NCBI RefSeq assembly: GCF_030272615.1
Contig: NC_081405.1
Coordinates: 609,698,677 to 609,762,676 of the forward strand
Direction of reading: 5' to 3'
DNA length: 64,000 nucleotides
Origin: Cryptomeria japonica
Lineage: Eukaryota > Streptophyta > Pinopsida > Cupressales > Cupressaceae
The notes beneath the pieces are model-generated. The model saw nothing but the letters and a program-made list of their open reading frames with translations. It ran no database searches and was not told the origin of the DNA. Every line of letters begins with the position of its first letter. The stretch's first letter is position 1. This document shows positions 11,899 to 24,618 of this stretch, piece after piece. Both the position numbers and the translations under genes were made by a program.

Positions 11899-14800
11899 CC
11901 TAAACTTGATGGAACCAACTATAGCATATGGAAGATCAGAATGGAGACACATAAGAATTGCATTGGAAAGGGCATCTAGGAAGTTACAAAGAGTGGCTAT
12001 ACTACTTCTACATCCAGTCAACCTAATCCACCTACCTTAAGAAAAGATGAAGAAAATGATTGCAAAGCAAGAGAAGCACTTTTGAGCACATTATCAGATT
12101 AGTAAATCATAGGATTATCAGATAGGTCTATTGCTAAAGCTATTTGATATCATTTGGAAAGATTGAATGAAGGAGATTCCATAGTCAAAATTGCAAAACT
12201 TGAAAGCTTCTAGGTCAGGTATGAAAATCTAAAAATGGAAGAAGATGAAATGATTTCTGCTTTTACGGAAAAAGTAAATGAAATTGTTTTAGGTATTAAA
12301 TGTTGTGGAGGAACCCTAAGTGAAGATGAAATTGTTTCAAAAAATTTAAGAGGACTGCCATCGGCATATAAAATGAAAGTTACTACTATAAATGTGTTGA
12401 GAACAATGCCTAATACATCAGTAACTAGGGATACATTAATTGGAAAACTTTTAGCTTTTGAAATTGAGGAATTTGGTCATGTTGCTACTATAAAGAAAAA
12501 TTTAACTTTTAAGACATCAACATCATCTGCACCATCACTTGAAAAATCTGATAGGAAAGCCTTTTATGAAAGAGAAATTGAGGAAAGTAGGAGAGAAAAT
12601 GAAGAACTTGAAGCACTTGAAGCTCTATTTGCAAGGAAAATGCCTAAAGGTCTAGTTGGAAGTAAGTATGAAAGTAAAACACCCTTTAAATGTTTTAACT
12701 ATAATAAGATTGGTCATATGGCTTCAAGATGCCCTAATAGAAAGGTTAGACAAAGAGAAGAAGCTAGAAGAACATACAAGCCTAACCCGGAATATCAGAG
12801 ATACAGATTTAAGAAGAATAAAGATCAATCTTGTTATCTTGCTAATGAAGGAGTCACTGATGATTCTGATGAAGATCCGACAGACAATGGATGGGTTTTT
12901 ATTGCTATTACAAAAAATAAATAGACACCTATTGTTCAACTAGTAGAGCAGGCCCTAGTAGCTAAAGTTGAAGTTAAGGATGAATGGATCATTGATTCAG
13001 GATGTTCACATCACATGACTGGTGATAAAGGTAAATTCTTGAACTTTTAGGAATACAATGGAGGTCTAGTAAGATTTGGAGATGATAAATCTTGTTTGAT
13101 AAAAGGAAAATGTACTATGTCTCTTGATGGTAAGCATAATACTAACAATGTCTAATATGTAGAAGGTTTAAAGCATAATCTTTTGAGTGTTGGTCAATTA
13201 GTTGAAAAAGGATTTCAATTACAATTCAAGAATGGAAAATACAAAATTATGAACAAAACTGGTTTGGAAATTGCAACTGGTAATCAAACTAGAGGAAATT
13301 TCATTCATTTGAATAATAGTGAAAAGACATGCTTGATTGCACATATTGATAAAAGTTGGCTATGGCATAAGAGACTCTATCATGTAAATTTTGATTGCAT
13401 GGTAAAAATCAGTACTTCTAAGGTAGTTAGAGATCTACCTAAAATTGTGAAACCTCAGAATACAATATGTAAGGAATGTCAATTTGGAAAACAAGTTAGA
13501 GCATCTTTTAAAAGTATTCTAGGAAAATCCAATAATGCTCTTTACTTAATTCACACTAATTTATGTGGTCCAGCTAGAACTAAAAGTTTACAAGGTGATA
13601 GATATTTCATGCTAATCATTGATGACTATTCTAGAATGTATTGGGTTACTTTTCTTAGAGAAAAATCAGAACCACTTGTGAAATTCAAACTTTTCAAGGC
13701 AATGGTAGAAAATGAAACCGGTAAGAAAATCAAATGTCTGAGATTCAATCAAGGAGGTGAATTCACATCTAAGGAATTTAATGCATTCTGTGAAGTGAAT
13801 GGAATTAGAAGACAATTATTTACACCCCAGACACCATAGCAAAATGGAGTTGTAGAAAGAAAGAACAAAACTATCTTGGATGTAGCTAGAAATATGTTAT
13901 CAGAAGCAAATCTACCACATGTATATTGGAGAGAGGCAGTGAGCACAATAGTCTATACATTCAACAAATTTCACATCAAAGGAGAAACCGATAAGACCCC
14001 TCATGAATTGTGGTTTGGTATTACTCCTACTCTTAAATATTTCAGAATACTTTGAAGTAAATGCTATATTAGAAGAGATGGGTATATTGGAAAATTTGAT
14101 CCTAGAAGTGATGAAGGAATATTTTTTGGTTATTCATCTAAGAGCAAGGCATATAGATGTTTTAACAAAAGATTACAAAAAATGTTGAGAGTACAAATGT
14201 GAAGATTGATGAATAGTTTAGAGGAACTTCAAGGTATATAGACTCTGAACCGGCAACAAAGATACTAACAAATGAATCTACATTGAATCCACTAGTACAG
14301 AATGAAGATCTAGTTACAACGGTACGATCTAAAAATTACATTGTAACTGAGGAACAACAGCAAACGAAGACACCCCGGTATGTAAGACTGAATCACTCTA
14401 AAAATCATATAATTGGGAACAAGTATCAAGGAGTTATGACAAGAGGAAGACTAACAAATGAAGAGGTATGTCTTATTTCTCAAATTGAACCATCATCAAT
14501 TAATGAGGCATGTGAAGATGAGGACTGGATTAAAGCTATGGAAGAGGAACTAGAACAAATTGAATAGAATAACACATGGACATTAGTTCCCCAGCCTAAA
14601 GACAAAAATGTGATTGGAACAAAATGGGTATTCAGAAACAAACTTAATGAAGATGGGATAGTAATAAAAAATAAAGCAAAGTGTGTAAAGGATATTCTCA
14701 AAAAGAAGAAATTGATTATAATGAAATCTTTGCACCGGTAGCAAGAATTGAGGCAATCAGATTATTCTTGGTTTTCGTAGCACACAAGAACTACAAAGTA

Positions 14801-16009
14801 TATCAAATGGATATTAAATGTGCATTTTTGAATGGAGATCTTGCAGAAGAAGTTTACATTGAGAAACCTAATGGATTTTCTTTAACAGATAACAAAGATA
14901 TGGTTTGTAGGGTAAGGAAAGCTTTGTATGGGTTTAAGAAAGCTCCAAGAGCTTGGTATGCTAGATTTGATAAATATCTTTTGAAGATTGGATTTTCTAA
15001 AGGTAATGTTGATAGCAACTTATACTATAAAGTAACTAATGATGACATCTTGGTTATAGAAGTTTTTGTTGATGATATAATCTTTGGAGGAGAAGATGGA
15101 TTATGTAAAGACTTTTCTATTAAAATGCAGCATGAATTTGAAATGTCTATGATTGGAGAGATAAAATTCTTTTTAGGATTGCAGATTTCACAGACTGATA
15201 AAGGTATATTTTTAAGTCAATCCAAGTATTTGAAAGAGTTACTTAATAAATTTGGGATGGAGAACTCTCAACCGGTAAGCAACCCTATGACTACAAATGA
15301 CAAATTATCACTAAGGGATGACTCGACTCCTGTTAATCCAACTAGATACAAATCTATGATAGGAGGCCTACTGTATTTGACACAAACAAGGTCTGATATT
15401 ATGAATGTAGTATGTATTGTTTCAAGATTTTAGAGTAATCCTAGAGAAAATCATGAATCAATAGTAAAAAGGATTATCCATTACTTACAAGGCACTACAA
15501 ATCTTTGTTTATGGTATCCTAGAGATGAAGACTTTGAATTATGTGTATATACAGATGCAAATTGGGTAGGAGATGTGGATGACAGAAAAATCACCACTAG
15601 CAGAGCATTTTTTCTTGGAAGCAGATCAATTTCTTGGTTGAGTAAGAAACAAAGTTGTACATCTTTATCAATAGCAAAATCAGAATATGTTACAGTAGCA
15701 ACTACCTGTACATAGGTATTATGGCTTAAGCAAATGTTGAAGGACATAAAGGTAAAATGCAAGGAACCTATAACTATCTATTGTGATAACACTGCAGCAA
15801 TTTATATATCTAAGAATTCAGTATTACATTCTAAAACTAAACATGTTTCTATCATACTGATTTTTTTGGAAGAGAATGTTGAAGCAAAAGAAGTAAAACT
15901 AGTTTATGTGAATACTAAAGAGCAGAATGCAGATATTTTCACTAAGCGTTTGCCTAAGGAGACTTTTGAATATCTCAAAGACCAGCTTCGGGTCATACCC
16001 TACGGGTAG
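11899..16009 (+). pseudogene. Element C gag-pol polyprotein, multiple stops and two frameshifts
   Basis: Frame 1 begins with the gag segment PKLDGTNYSIWKIRME; the initiator codon is not certain. Gag carries a zinc knuckle (12690-12731) whose second cysteine is now tyrosine (CFNY). Protease DSG is at 12994-13002 and the pre-integrase finger WHKRLYH near 13360. Integrase follows, then reverse transcriptase (VDDIIFGG from 15068), RNase H (TDANWVGDVDD near 15550) and a final TAG at 16007-16009. Stops include 11977, 12100, 12145, 12211, 12922, 13048, 13153, 13837, 14053, 14565, 15431 and 15713. One-base-class frameshifts lie near 14180 and 14680. AT-rich codon use sets it apart from A and G. Confidence 0.9.
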
Positions 16010-16399
16010 AGACTTAGATAGTTGATGTTTGTCATCAACTGATAGAATTAACAGAGAAATATTTTACTTTGGCTTTGATGAGGAGAGATACTTCTAAGGG
16101 AGAGTAGTTGGCATACTGAATTGGTTGGTATTTTGTATTTGAACCTAGCTTTTGTATTAACTTTGGCATTTGATATCAAAGGGGGAGAGATATCTATGGA
16201 GAAACACATTATCTTTTGGGGAGAGATTATTCATTGGGGGAGAGATTTTTACTTTGGGAGAGATTGATTACCCACTGTATTTTGATCTTTGGTTGTGATC
16301 TCTGTTGGGAGATTGTTGGTTTTTGGGTTTTGGCATTTCTGTTTTGGCACTTTGATGGGTTTTCCATCTTGTGTTTCCATCAATACCAAAGGGGGAGAT
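16010..16399 (+). other. Element C 3' untranslated region and polypurine tracts
   Basis: No reading frame. An upstream tract ATCAAAGGGGGAGAGA is at about 16175-16190 and several GGGGAGAG runs follow. The primer tract CCAAAGGGGGAGAT is at 16386-16399, directly before the 3' LTR. The arm CTTTGGCATTT near 16161 pairs imperfectly with CAATACCAAAG near 16381. Confidence 0.7.
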
Positions 16400-16443
16400 T
16401 GTTGATATTTTATTATGGTTTTGTCATTGATGTCAACACCTAT

Positions 16444-17609
16444 CAGGGTCAGTGCAAGAAGCTGAGTCCATTTTTTGGCCAAAAAGTGGAAGTGTTTTTC
16501 TTGATTTTCAGATTTTGTCTCATTTGAGCTTAAGTTTTGAAACACTTGGAGATTGAATCTTGGAAAAAGTCAAGAACATAAAAGATAGCCCTTTGAGTGT
16601 ACTTTCCAAATATGTAATTTATTTTAATACCCGCATAATAAAAAATAACTTTTGGAATGGAGTTCTAAAAACTATGTTTTAAAAATGTCTGTTTCAGGAC
16701 CATACCATGCATGTGTACGACCCACACTTTTTGACACAATTAAAATTATTTTCTCAAATAGTTTTAGGAAATTGTTTGTAACTCAGGGAAGATTGATGAG
16801 CATATTTTTCTATATTTTTTTTTAAATATTTTATTTTTAATTAATTTTTTAATGACCGTAATTATATTTTAAAAATTTTGACGTGTACGGTCCACATAAT
16901 TTGACATAAACTTAACACTTTTTAATTTATTTATTTTTAAATAGAAAATAATTTTGTGTAGATTGATGACATATAATTTTTTTTCAAAATTCATTAAAAT
17001 AAAAAGGTTATTAAATTAACAAAATTAATTAATATTTAAAGTTTATGGACCCAATTTAGTATAAATTAAATAAAAAATAGTTAAAGTAATCAATTTTTAA
17101 ATAAATTTACACATTTAGAATCTAGACAGTATAATCAGAAATGGATTTTAATTTTGTATAAAAATTCTCTAATTACAAGCACATAAATTATTTCAGAAGA
17201 TCATATTTGTGCTTTCATTCATGAAGATTTGAATTTGCAAGTCCATGTCTTAGGTGTGGCCATCCCAGGCTTATCCCGGGCCTAATCCTGACCTAAGTGG
17301 AGGGTTATGGAATCAAATTCCACAGAATAGGCCCCCGTTTTCAAACAAGGGAGGCTTGTGGAGAAAAAAAAGAAAAATACGATTTAGAAACGGGGGCCCG
17401 TTCCCCGTTTCTAAAAAACGGGCCCCTGTTTTGTTTAAAAGAGGGACCCTGTTTTAGAACAAAACAGGGGTCCATTTATTTTTGCTTTAGACCCCTGTTA
17501 CCTTTCGGTTCGGGAGCCCAAAGCATAAATGGGCCTCCATTTATAAGAGCACATTTTCCAATGCATGGACTTTCATGAATTTGTGACTCATTACCTTGCA
17601 CTTGCCCAC
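16444..17609. mobile_element. 1.16 kb insert with terminal inverted repeats (Mutator-like?)
   Basis: The segment is absent from the 5' LTR of the same element. Its ends form an imperfect inverted repeat: GGGTCAGTGCAAGAAGCTGA from 16446 against the complement of 17584-17607, 18 of 24 positions agreeing by eye. It is flanked by CAACACCTAT (16434-16443) and CAACACTTAT (17610-17619), a possible 10-bp target duplication with one mismatch. The interior is AT-rich on the left (16800-17200) and has GC-rich hairpins on the right (17380-17475). No transposase frame is visible, so it would be non-autonomous. Superfamily is uncertain. Confidence 0.6.
17385..17475. repeat. GC-rich hairpin cluster inside the TIR insert
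   Basis: Two stems lie close together: AAACGGGG and CCCCGTTT around GCCCGTT (17387-17411), and GGACCCTGTTTT against AAAACAGGGGTCC (about 17442-17473). The motif CGGGGGCCCG recurs in varied form. Surroundings are AT-rich. Confidence 0.5.
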
Positions 17610-18541
17610 CAACACTTATGAACTCTGGCACTTTGGAGAATTGACAATGTTCACCGGTAAGCAAGTGACTTATGCACAGTCACTTGTATCTGGTACACTG
17701 GTAGGATATATTGTTTATCGGCACTTCGTATTTGCATATTTGTTGTTACCGGCAAATAGGTCTAGGTTATGCACCGACAGGCTTATCTATTCCAGATTAG
17801 CACGACACGCTTTGGAGATGATTTTATTGTTAGTGTAAATGCATTAAGCTGACATGTTGAATTGGATATTGCATCGGTTATTGATTTACTTGTAATTATT
17901 TTATTGTAATATCTTTTAGAGCCGACCTACTAAAATTGGTTTTAGGTTATGGTATATATGTAAGATCTTATTTGTAAGATCGATAGGCGATTGGGAAAAA
18001 TAATTGTAAGAAGGTATATGAAAGAATAAACAGAGCTATACACACATACATCATTTGAAGGTGAAGGAAGTTTTTTGTGAAGACAATCAGAACTACACCG
18101 GTACTAAATTCAGCATATGCAGATGCTATTTTGAGCAGTACATTATTATTTGATTTAACCATCCAATTGTAGTCAGTGTGACTCCTACTTGTGTTTGAGT
18201 AGTGAGCTCTAGGCACTTGGCCTTTCTACATGTGCAGACCCCATTTGCATACATATACTATCTGCAGTAGTATCATCTGATTGTGGGTAAGGTTTCCCAC
18301 CATGGTTTTTCCCCTTACAGGGTTTCCACGTACAAATATTGGTGTTATGTGTTGTGGATGTTATTGTCTTTCTATTTCATGCATTAATCTTTACCGGTAC
18401 TGTAATTAACTGATAAACTATCTACCGGCATAATGTCTATTTTACTAGTATTAAGCATTAAGGTTGGTTAAGTTGTTTTTGGTTTGAATTTATTAGACAA
18501 CTAATTCACCCCCCCCTCTTAGTTGTCTCCAGGACCTTAAA

Positions 18542-18546
18542 TCCAA
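18542..18546 (+). repeat. Target-site duplication of element C, right copy (TCCAA)
   Basis: Exact repeat of 10749-10753. Confidence 0.92.
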
Positions 18547-18666
18547 GTGGTGGTGATGATCTTTCAAGTTGAACTAGTATATGTCATCTAGTATATCTTA
18601 TTGAGCATGGTGCAGATACTCGGCAATGCTACACTGAGTATTGTCATCAATGCCAAAGGGGGAGAT
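18547..18666 (+). other. Element B 3' untranslated region, right part, with polypurine tract
   Basis: It continues B after element C and ends with CATCAATGCCAAAGGGGGAG followed by AT, the same tract that precedes the 3' LTRs of A, C and G. This is what identifies 18667 as the start of B's 3' LTR. Confidence 0.82.
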
Positions 18667-19943
18667 TGTTGGCATATGATGAAGTAGTGATAATGTATGT
18701 TGTCATTGATGTCATTAAGTGTTGATATCAATAAGTGTTGATGTCAAAAAGTGCTCAAGTAGATGAACTGGTATGCACCCATATGAAGATTGGAAGTAGT
18801 TATGGTCAACCGGGATGGAGTGGACCGATGTCAGGGTTCACTAAGTATGTCTACTAGTTGGTAGTCTTTGTTTAGCTCTAGGGTTTCCGGTTTGGCTTGT
18901 CTGGTGCAACTGATAATGTTTTGTGATGAGTTAGTTAAGAACAAGGATAAGGATCAAGATGCTATGTCATCCATGTGCACGTGAAGGACTTCTTCGAGGA
19001 TCTAAGTGTGAAGATCAAATGCATTGAATGTCTACCCCGGGAATGTGCATTTTTCTTAGAGGTATGCAAAAAGCGTGTGATGGGTTACTATTTTCCAGAT
19101 GCAGTGAAGATTGGATGATGTAGAATGACTTGAGATTTTTTTTAGATCATTTCATTCTATGTAATGTATTTCACGGTCAGGATTAGACCACTTGTAATTG
19201 TAAACCTAATAGGGTTTAGGGTTTATGCTACCAACCTAATTGTTGTCTATAAGATGATGAGTTTTATTATTGTAGTTGTTGGAAAAAGTTGTGTGTGTGT
19301 CTGCATGTTTTGATACTTACCAAACTAGAGTGAGGAATCTATAGAGTGTGATTGCAGAAGAGAGGAACTAAAAAGGATCTGCCTTAGCAAGGAGTGTTGT
19401 TATCAGATTACAGTTTTACCTATTGTCCTCTAACCATTTAAACAAAAGGTAAATCCCTCAACCAGGTAGCTTTAACAAACTTTTTTGTAAATCCTCTAAC
19501 GAGGTGGCTCAAGATCATTGAGTTATTTAAATCCTCTAGCAAGGTAACCTTTAATAGGATATATAACCATCCCTTAACTGGGTGTTCCCTAAGAGGATTG
19601 GTTCCTAACAAGACCTTATTGTAAAGTCTTTAATTGGACTAGGCTCCTAACAGAGTGGACTTCAAAAGAGTTCATAAACAAACTTGTGGGTATTCATCCT
19701 CACCATGGTTTTTCTCATTTGAGTTTCCACATGAAAAATCTATGTGTTATGGGTTGTGAGTTTTTCAAGCGATGATTGTGTGATTATGATTAATTTAGAT
19801 ATGCATGCAGTGTTAAATGGTTGTGGTATTATTGATACAACTCATGCATAATTATATCGTTAAAGTAGTCATCAAGATTTGAGATCTATTGAATGTTGTC
19901 TGAAGTATTTCTAATTAATCGATATTGCTATGGCTAAGTATAG
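18667..19943 (+). repeat. 3' LTR of element B, left part (truncated)
   Basis: It starts TGTTGGCATATGATG after the polypurine tract. It carries the family signals: TTTAGGG motif and TATAAG (19212-19253), CCTTAACnGGGT-type motifs (19440-19600), and the GTGGTTTTTC / GTTTCCAC block (about 19703-19738). It stops abruptly near 19944, where sequence becomes gypsy pol. Compared with A it is diverged and lacks the last 200-300 bp, of which about 100 bp reappear at 36061. Confidence 0.8.
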
Positions 19944-21371
19944 TGGTATGTAGAGGTTTGTCAGGTATTACGTTCTCAGGTTACTCTAGTAGGGAAATAT
20001 GTGGACTATTCTTTGGAGTCCGATGGACTGTTACGCCATAGAGGGCACATTTATGTACCTTCCTCCGGAGGGTTGCGAGAGTTCATTGTCACGGAAGCTC
20101 ATAGAGCTCCTTATGCAGCGCATCCCGGGGTTAAGAAGTTGCATGCTGACTTGAGGTAGTTGTATCATTGGCCGGGAATGCGGCAACTCATTGCTGAGAT
20201 AGTAGCTCGATGTCTCGAGTGTCAGAGGGTAAAGGCGGAGCACCACCATCCAGGTGGGTTGCTTCAGTCTTATGCTATACCAGAGTGGAAGTGGGATACT
20301 ATATCCATAGATTTCATCATTGGTCTCCCTATGTCTTCTCATCGCCATGATGCTATCTTGGTGACAGTTGACAAGTTGACCAAAGTAGCTGACTTTACAC
20401 CAGTTCGTACTACATTCATAGCTCCAGCAGTAGCACAGGTGTTCTTGCGAGACATTGTTAGACTTCATGGCGTACCCCACAAGATTATTTCTGACAGGCA
20501 TTCTCTTTTCACTTCTTCCTTTTGGAAGTCATTACAGGCAGCTATGGGCACTAAGCTCAATTTCAGTATAGCCTATCACCCGGAGACAGATGGTCAGACA
20601 GAGACGGTCAATCAGGTGTTAGAGGATATGCTTCATATGTACGTCATGGATCATTAGGCCCAGTGGGAGGAGTATCTTTCCTTAGTGGAGTTTGCCTATA
20701 ACAATGGGCATCACACTTCTTTGGGGATGCCACCCTACCAGGCACTATACGACAGGCCTTGCAGGACGCCCTTGAGTTGGGATCGCATAGAGGATAGAGT
20801 TGCTATTGGTCCTGAGTTAGTTTGGGATATGGAACAGCAGGTGGATTTGATTAGGCAGCGTCTCAGAGAGGCTCAGGATAGACAGAAGAAGTATGTCGAT
20901 GTAAAGAGGATAGATCATACCTACTTGGTTGGAGACAGAGTTTTGTTGAGAGTGTGACCGCATAAGAGTCCAATCCGTTACGGAAAAGGTTCTAAGCTCA
21001 CACCTCGCTTTGTAGGACCTTTTGAGATTCTGGAGAGGATAGGCCCAGTTGCCTACCGTTTAGCTTTGCCACCTAGCCTGTCACGCATCCACGATGTGTT
21101 TCATGTTTCAGTTTTGAGAAAATATATCTATGATGAGTCTCACCTTTTACATTGGGATGCCTTGCAGGTGGAGTCGGACGGGCAGCTAGCTTTGGAGCCC
21201 ATTCGCATTTTGGAACGCTGGACATTGGCCCTTCGAGGTCGAGAGCTGGACTAGGTTAGGGTCCAATGGGATTGTTATGCTGAGGTTACAGCTTCATGGG
21301 AGGACGCAGCACGTATGAGATCGGAGTACCCCCACCTCTTTGATGAACTCCAGGAGGAAGTTCATGCCTAG
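19944..21371 (+). pseudogene. Gypsy pol fragment D: integrase and chromodomain-like end
   Basis: It begins in the linker between RNase H and integrase ([12 protein letters not shown]) and contains the HHCC finger (YHWPGMRQ ... CLECQRVK, about 20163-20232). The catalytic core (DFIIGLPMS, ISDRHSLFTSSFWKS) and the C-terminal domain up to HPHLFDELQEE-type sequence follow; the final TAG is at 21369. Stops at 20157, 20656, 20956 and 21252 are in the same frame. Where E or F keep the original codon it is CAG, CAA or CGA. It ends in the same polypurine tract and LTR as E, so it is the 3' end of a unit upstream of LTR1. Confidence 0.9.
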
Positions 21372-21381
21372 AGGGGGAGGA
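21370..21381 (+). promoter_or_regulatory. Polypurine tract before gypsy LTR1
   Basis: AGAGGGGGAGGA directly precedes the LTR start TGTGAGGCC; the same tract is at 29953-29964 for LTR2. Confidence 0.85.
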
Positions 21382-24300
21382 TGTGAGGCCTCACCTCGAC
21401 TCAGTCTGACATTCAGTGGATTTTATATTTAGACTATGATGGATACTTTATTTTGATGCTTTTTGAGACTTAGAACTTATATGATTTCAGGATTTGGATA
21501 ACATTGCTATGATTTGGTGATTTACTTATATTCTTTATGAGATAGAACACTTCATGATTGTTAGATAGAATGATATTGCAATGATAGATGTCGTTATTGA
21601 ATTTGCAGGACTTTACTCTGAATATAGAACTATGATGTATGTTTAGTTTATGTGAATTGGGATGAAATTGCTTATGTGAATTTGCTTGATAAAAAGATGT
21701 ATTCAGTCTGTGCAGATGAAAATTGTATGCAAGTTATGATGTGCATTGTTATATTATTGAATTATATTATATATGGATATTTGGAAGTACTAATGTGTAA
21801 ATTGAGATGCGCAGGGAAAATTTACCATGTGACCATGGAAAATTATAGAGAATCAAACCTAGACTTATGTATGTTCGTAAGCCAGGGGTTGTCTATTTGG
21901 AGAGACAACACCCCATTTGTGTTGTATTTTATTCGTAACAGTATATGCTGCATGAGTGTTAAGTGTTATTTAAATTTATTGTGTAAAAACCACAAGAGAC
22001 AATTTCATGTTTTATTTTTGTAAAAGTGTTTTATTTGTGTCACTTGACACATGTGTGGATTTAAATTTAAATGTTTTATTTGTGTCTCTTGGTGGGAAAG
22101 TGTTTAATTATAGTTTTCCTTCTTAAATAAAATAATGTGTTGTCATAAATACTTTGGGAATATAATATTTGGGGTGGTCAACTTATGTTTGACCCGAAAA
22201 TAAACTTCAGAGGGGTTTAAAATGGGTTAAATGAACACCTAGGGGTAGTTTAGTAGGGTTTCCTAAAGCCCATAAGGTATACCTAGGGGTTAGGGGTAAT
22301 TTTAGGCAAGTTTCTACTTTATAATAATCTTTTTAACGCTTTAAAAATTGGCTTTTTTGAGTTGTGCGAAAATTGAAGATTAGAAGTTTAAATCTAATTA
22401 AGATTTTTCCTTTTGGAATGGGAGTCTTTTTGCAGTTTTTCTTTCTTTCCCTTTTAGTTTTGGAAACTTGTGAGAACTCAGAAAGTGAGCTTCTTAAGCA
22501 AGATTTTTGAGAATTGGAGGGTAATCACCCACTCTCCATTTTTGGAGACAGAAGAAAATTTGAAAAGAAAATAATGTTATGGAATAGAAAAATTGATTAA
22601 GGGTAGAAGGAAAAAGATTTGTGGATTGGGCAGCTCTTCATCAAATATCATAAAACCTTTGGCAGATTAAAGTTGGTTTCAGTTATTCATTTTAATGTCT
22701 TCTTCTTGTTTATGTCTGGAAGTTGTTGGTGTAAGAAATCTGTGTTCTTCAAAGTTTGTGTTAGAAAATCTTTTGGTATTTGTGCTTTATGAATTGTTGT
22801 GTTTTGGGAGTTTTCTCAAGACCTCTTACTCTTGGGAGAGAAGACGATCTTGAGGGTGGTAGCAGTGACAACCCTCGAGTGAGAGACTCTCTTTTGAGAG
22901 CGATCACAAGGGATCTTTGTGTGACCCTTGCTGCATGGCCTGTTTGTGCAATGGGGGTCATAAGGAGGGATATAAGGCTAGAATGCCTTTGGGGGGCATA
23001 AGGAATAAGGGGTTGAGATTCTTGATATTATTATTGTGCCATGAGGTGGCTTCTTGTTTATTTCATACTTGCAGTTCTCCTCAGGGAATTGGTCCACTAC
23101 CACCCTTTGAAAATGTTCATCACCAAAGTGTGGTGTTGTGAAAGCCAAGTTGGGAATGTGTCTGGAATATCTGTATGCATTGCTTTCTATGTGTTTGCCT
23201 GTTTGTTACCCATCTAGGAATTGGTTCTCCGAGCTCGGGAGTGGCTACCAGTTAGCCTAGGCTGGCAGGTGAGCACTCCGTGGTCATATTGTGTTTATCT
23301 ATTATGCAGGAAAGTCAGGAGAAAGAGAATAGGATCCATGAAAAAGATACAGAAGATTATTATTGAAGATACTTAAATCCAGTTGCAGATATTTGTTTAA
23401 ATTTGTTATAGAAGTATGCCTCATTCATAGAAAAGAGAAGCAAGTTGTAATTATTGAAAATAGACTTGAAGTTTTACTGTTGTGGCTATTCAAGAAACAT
23501 CCTGTAAATTGGTAGAATATCTTAGAGTTGTTAAAGAAAAAAAAGGAAAGCTTGTTTTATTTCTACTTCTGGTTTTTAGTAAAAGAAAAGTTATTTTGAG
23601 TTGCATGCAAAAGCTTCTTTGTATTATGGAAAGAAAAAAAAAGAGAATAGCTTTCAATTAAAAATTTATCTATATTTTACTTATGGCAAAGTAGAAGTTA
23701 TTTATGCTGAAAAATCTTAAGTATTTTAAAGAAAAAAGATGTTTTATGTAAATATTTTATTAGGGAAAAAAAATCAATGAATCTTTTTATTCTAGAGAAG
23801 TATATTGTATTTCTTGAAATGTATTTCTAAATTGTATCTTTAGTTAGTGTTGATTAAAGAGCTTCTCATATATATATATATATTGAAATATTTTCACCCT
23901 TTTTAACTATGGTTATAAATTCATATAAATATAAATATATATATATATAAATATATATTTATATATATATATTTATATATATATATATTTATATATAATA
24001 TATTTTAAAAAAAAATAATTAAAAAAAAAAAAAGGAATTGTTTTTGGGTCCATGCGGACCCCACTGTGTGTATGCACAGTGAAGGCCGCGCGGCGCCCAC
24101 TATGTGCACACACAATGGAGCCGTTCCGGCTCCCACTATGTGGACACACAGTGGATGGCCGCGGCCGCCACTGTGTGGCCACACAGTGGGGAGCCGCTAG
24201 CAGTGCCCACTATGAGGACACACAGTGGTGCCGCGGCGCCCACTGTGCACCCACACAGTAGCGCGACGGCCCTCCCTGCCTCCACTTCCGTAACCTGCAA

Positions 24301-24587
24301 AAAAAAAAAAACATGGCCGCCTTAGGGTCTTCGGCGCAGCAAAAAAAATTTCTGTTAAAAAAGATATGGGTTAAACCCTAGCCTGGGTGGGGCTAGGGCA
24401 AATGGATTTTAAAAATAATATGATAATTAGATTTGAAAATATATATATGAGAAAATAGAACCCTAATTAGGGTTGGGGAAATATGGATTAATATTTAGAA
24501 AGTTATTGTGTTTTTGAATTAGAATTAAAATATTTAAAATATATGTAATATATATATACATATATGTATCTATATATATATATATGG

Positions 24588-24618
<31 letters not shown>

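Larger units (their letters stand above)
10754..18541 (+). mobile_element. Ty1/copia element C, structurally complete, nested in B 3' UTR
   Basis: LTRs lie at 10754-11811 and 16400-18541. A primer-binding site is at 11814-11825, gag-pol at 11899-16009 and a polypurine tract at 16386-16399, with an exact TCCAA duplication on both sides. Its LTR sequence differs from A, B and G except for short conserved blocks, so it is another copia family. The 3' LTR is about 1.08 kb longer than the 5' LTR because of a later insertion. Many stops and two frameshifts make it non-autonomous. Confidence 0.93.
16400..18541 (+). repeat. 3' LTR of element C with internal insertion (2142 bp)
   Basis: It starts TGTTGATATTTTATT and matches the 5' LTR over its first 46 bases. 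It is then interrupted until about 17610 and matches again to the end (AGTTGTCTCCAGGACCTTAAA). The right-hand match includes the TTTCCACGTA block near 18325 and the C-rich block near 18508-18517. Confidence 0.88.

Noticed and set aside
17254-17578. Overlapping short frames in the GC-rich part of the TIR insert
   Set aside because: Caused by CGGGGGCCC-type hairpin sequence; no transposase features.
21652-22023. 123-codon open frame in gypsy LTR1, repeated at 30235-30606
   Set aside because: It lies within LTR sequence, has no recognisable domain, and is conserved only because LTR copies are similar.
22780-23141. Overlapping small frames in the LTRs (also near 31299 and 33646)
   Set aside because: Overlapping frames on both strands of the same LTR segment; no domain and no sign of selection on any one frame.
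24061-24261. CRISPR-like array of regular repeats
   Set aside because: The repeats are palindromic, diverged, with GC-rich spacers of related sequence, inside a plant LTR; no cas genes.
24052-24325. Arg/Thr/His-rich frames across the hairpin array
   Set aside because: They arise from the palindromic repeats themselves, in several frames on both strands.
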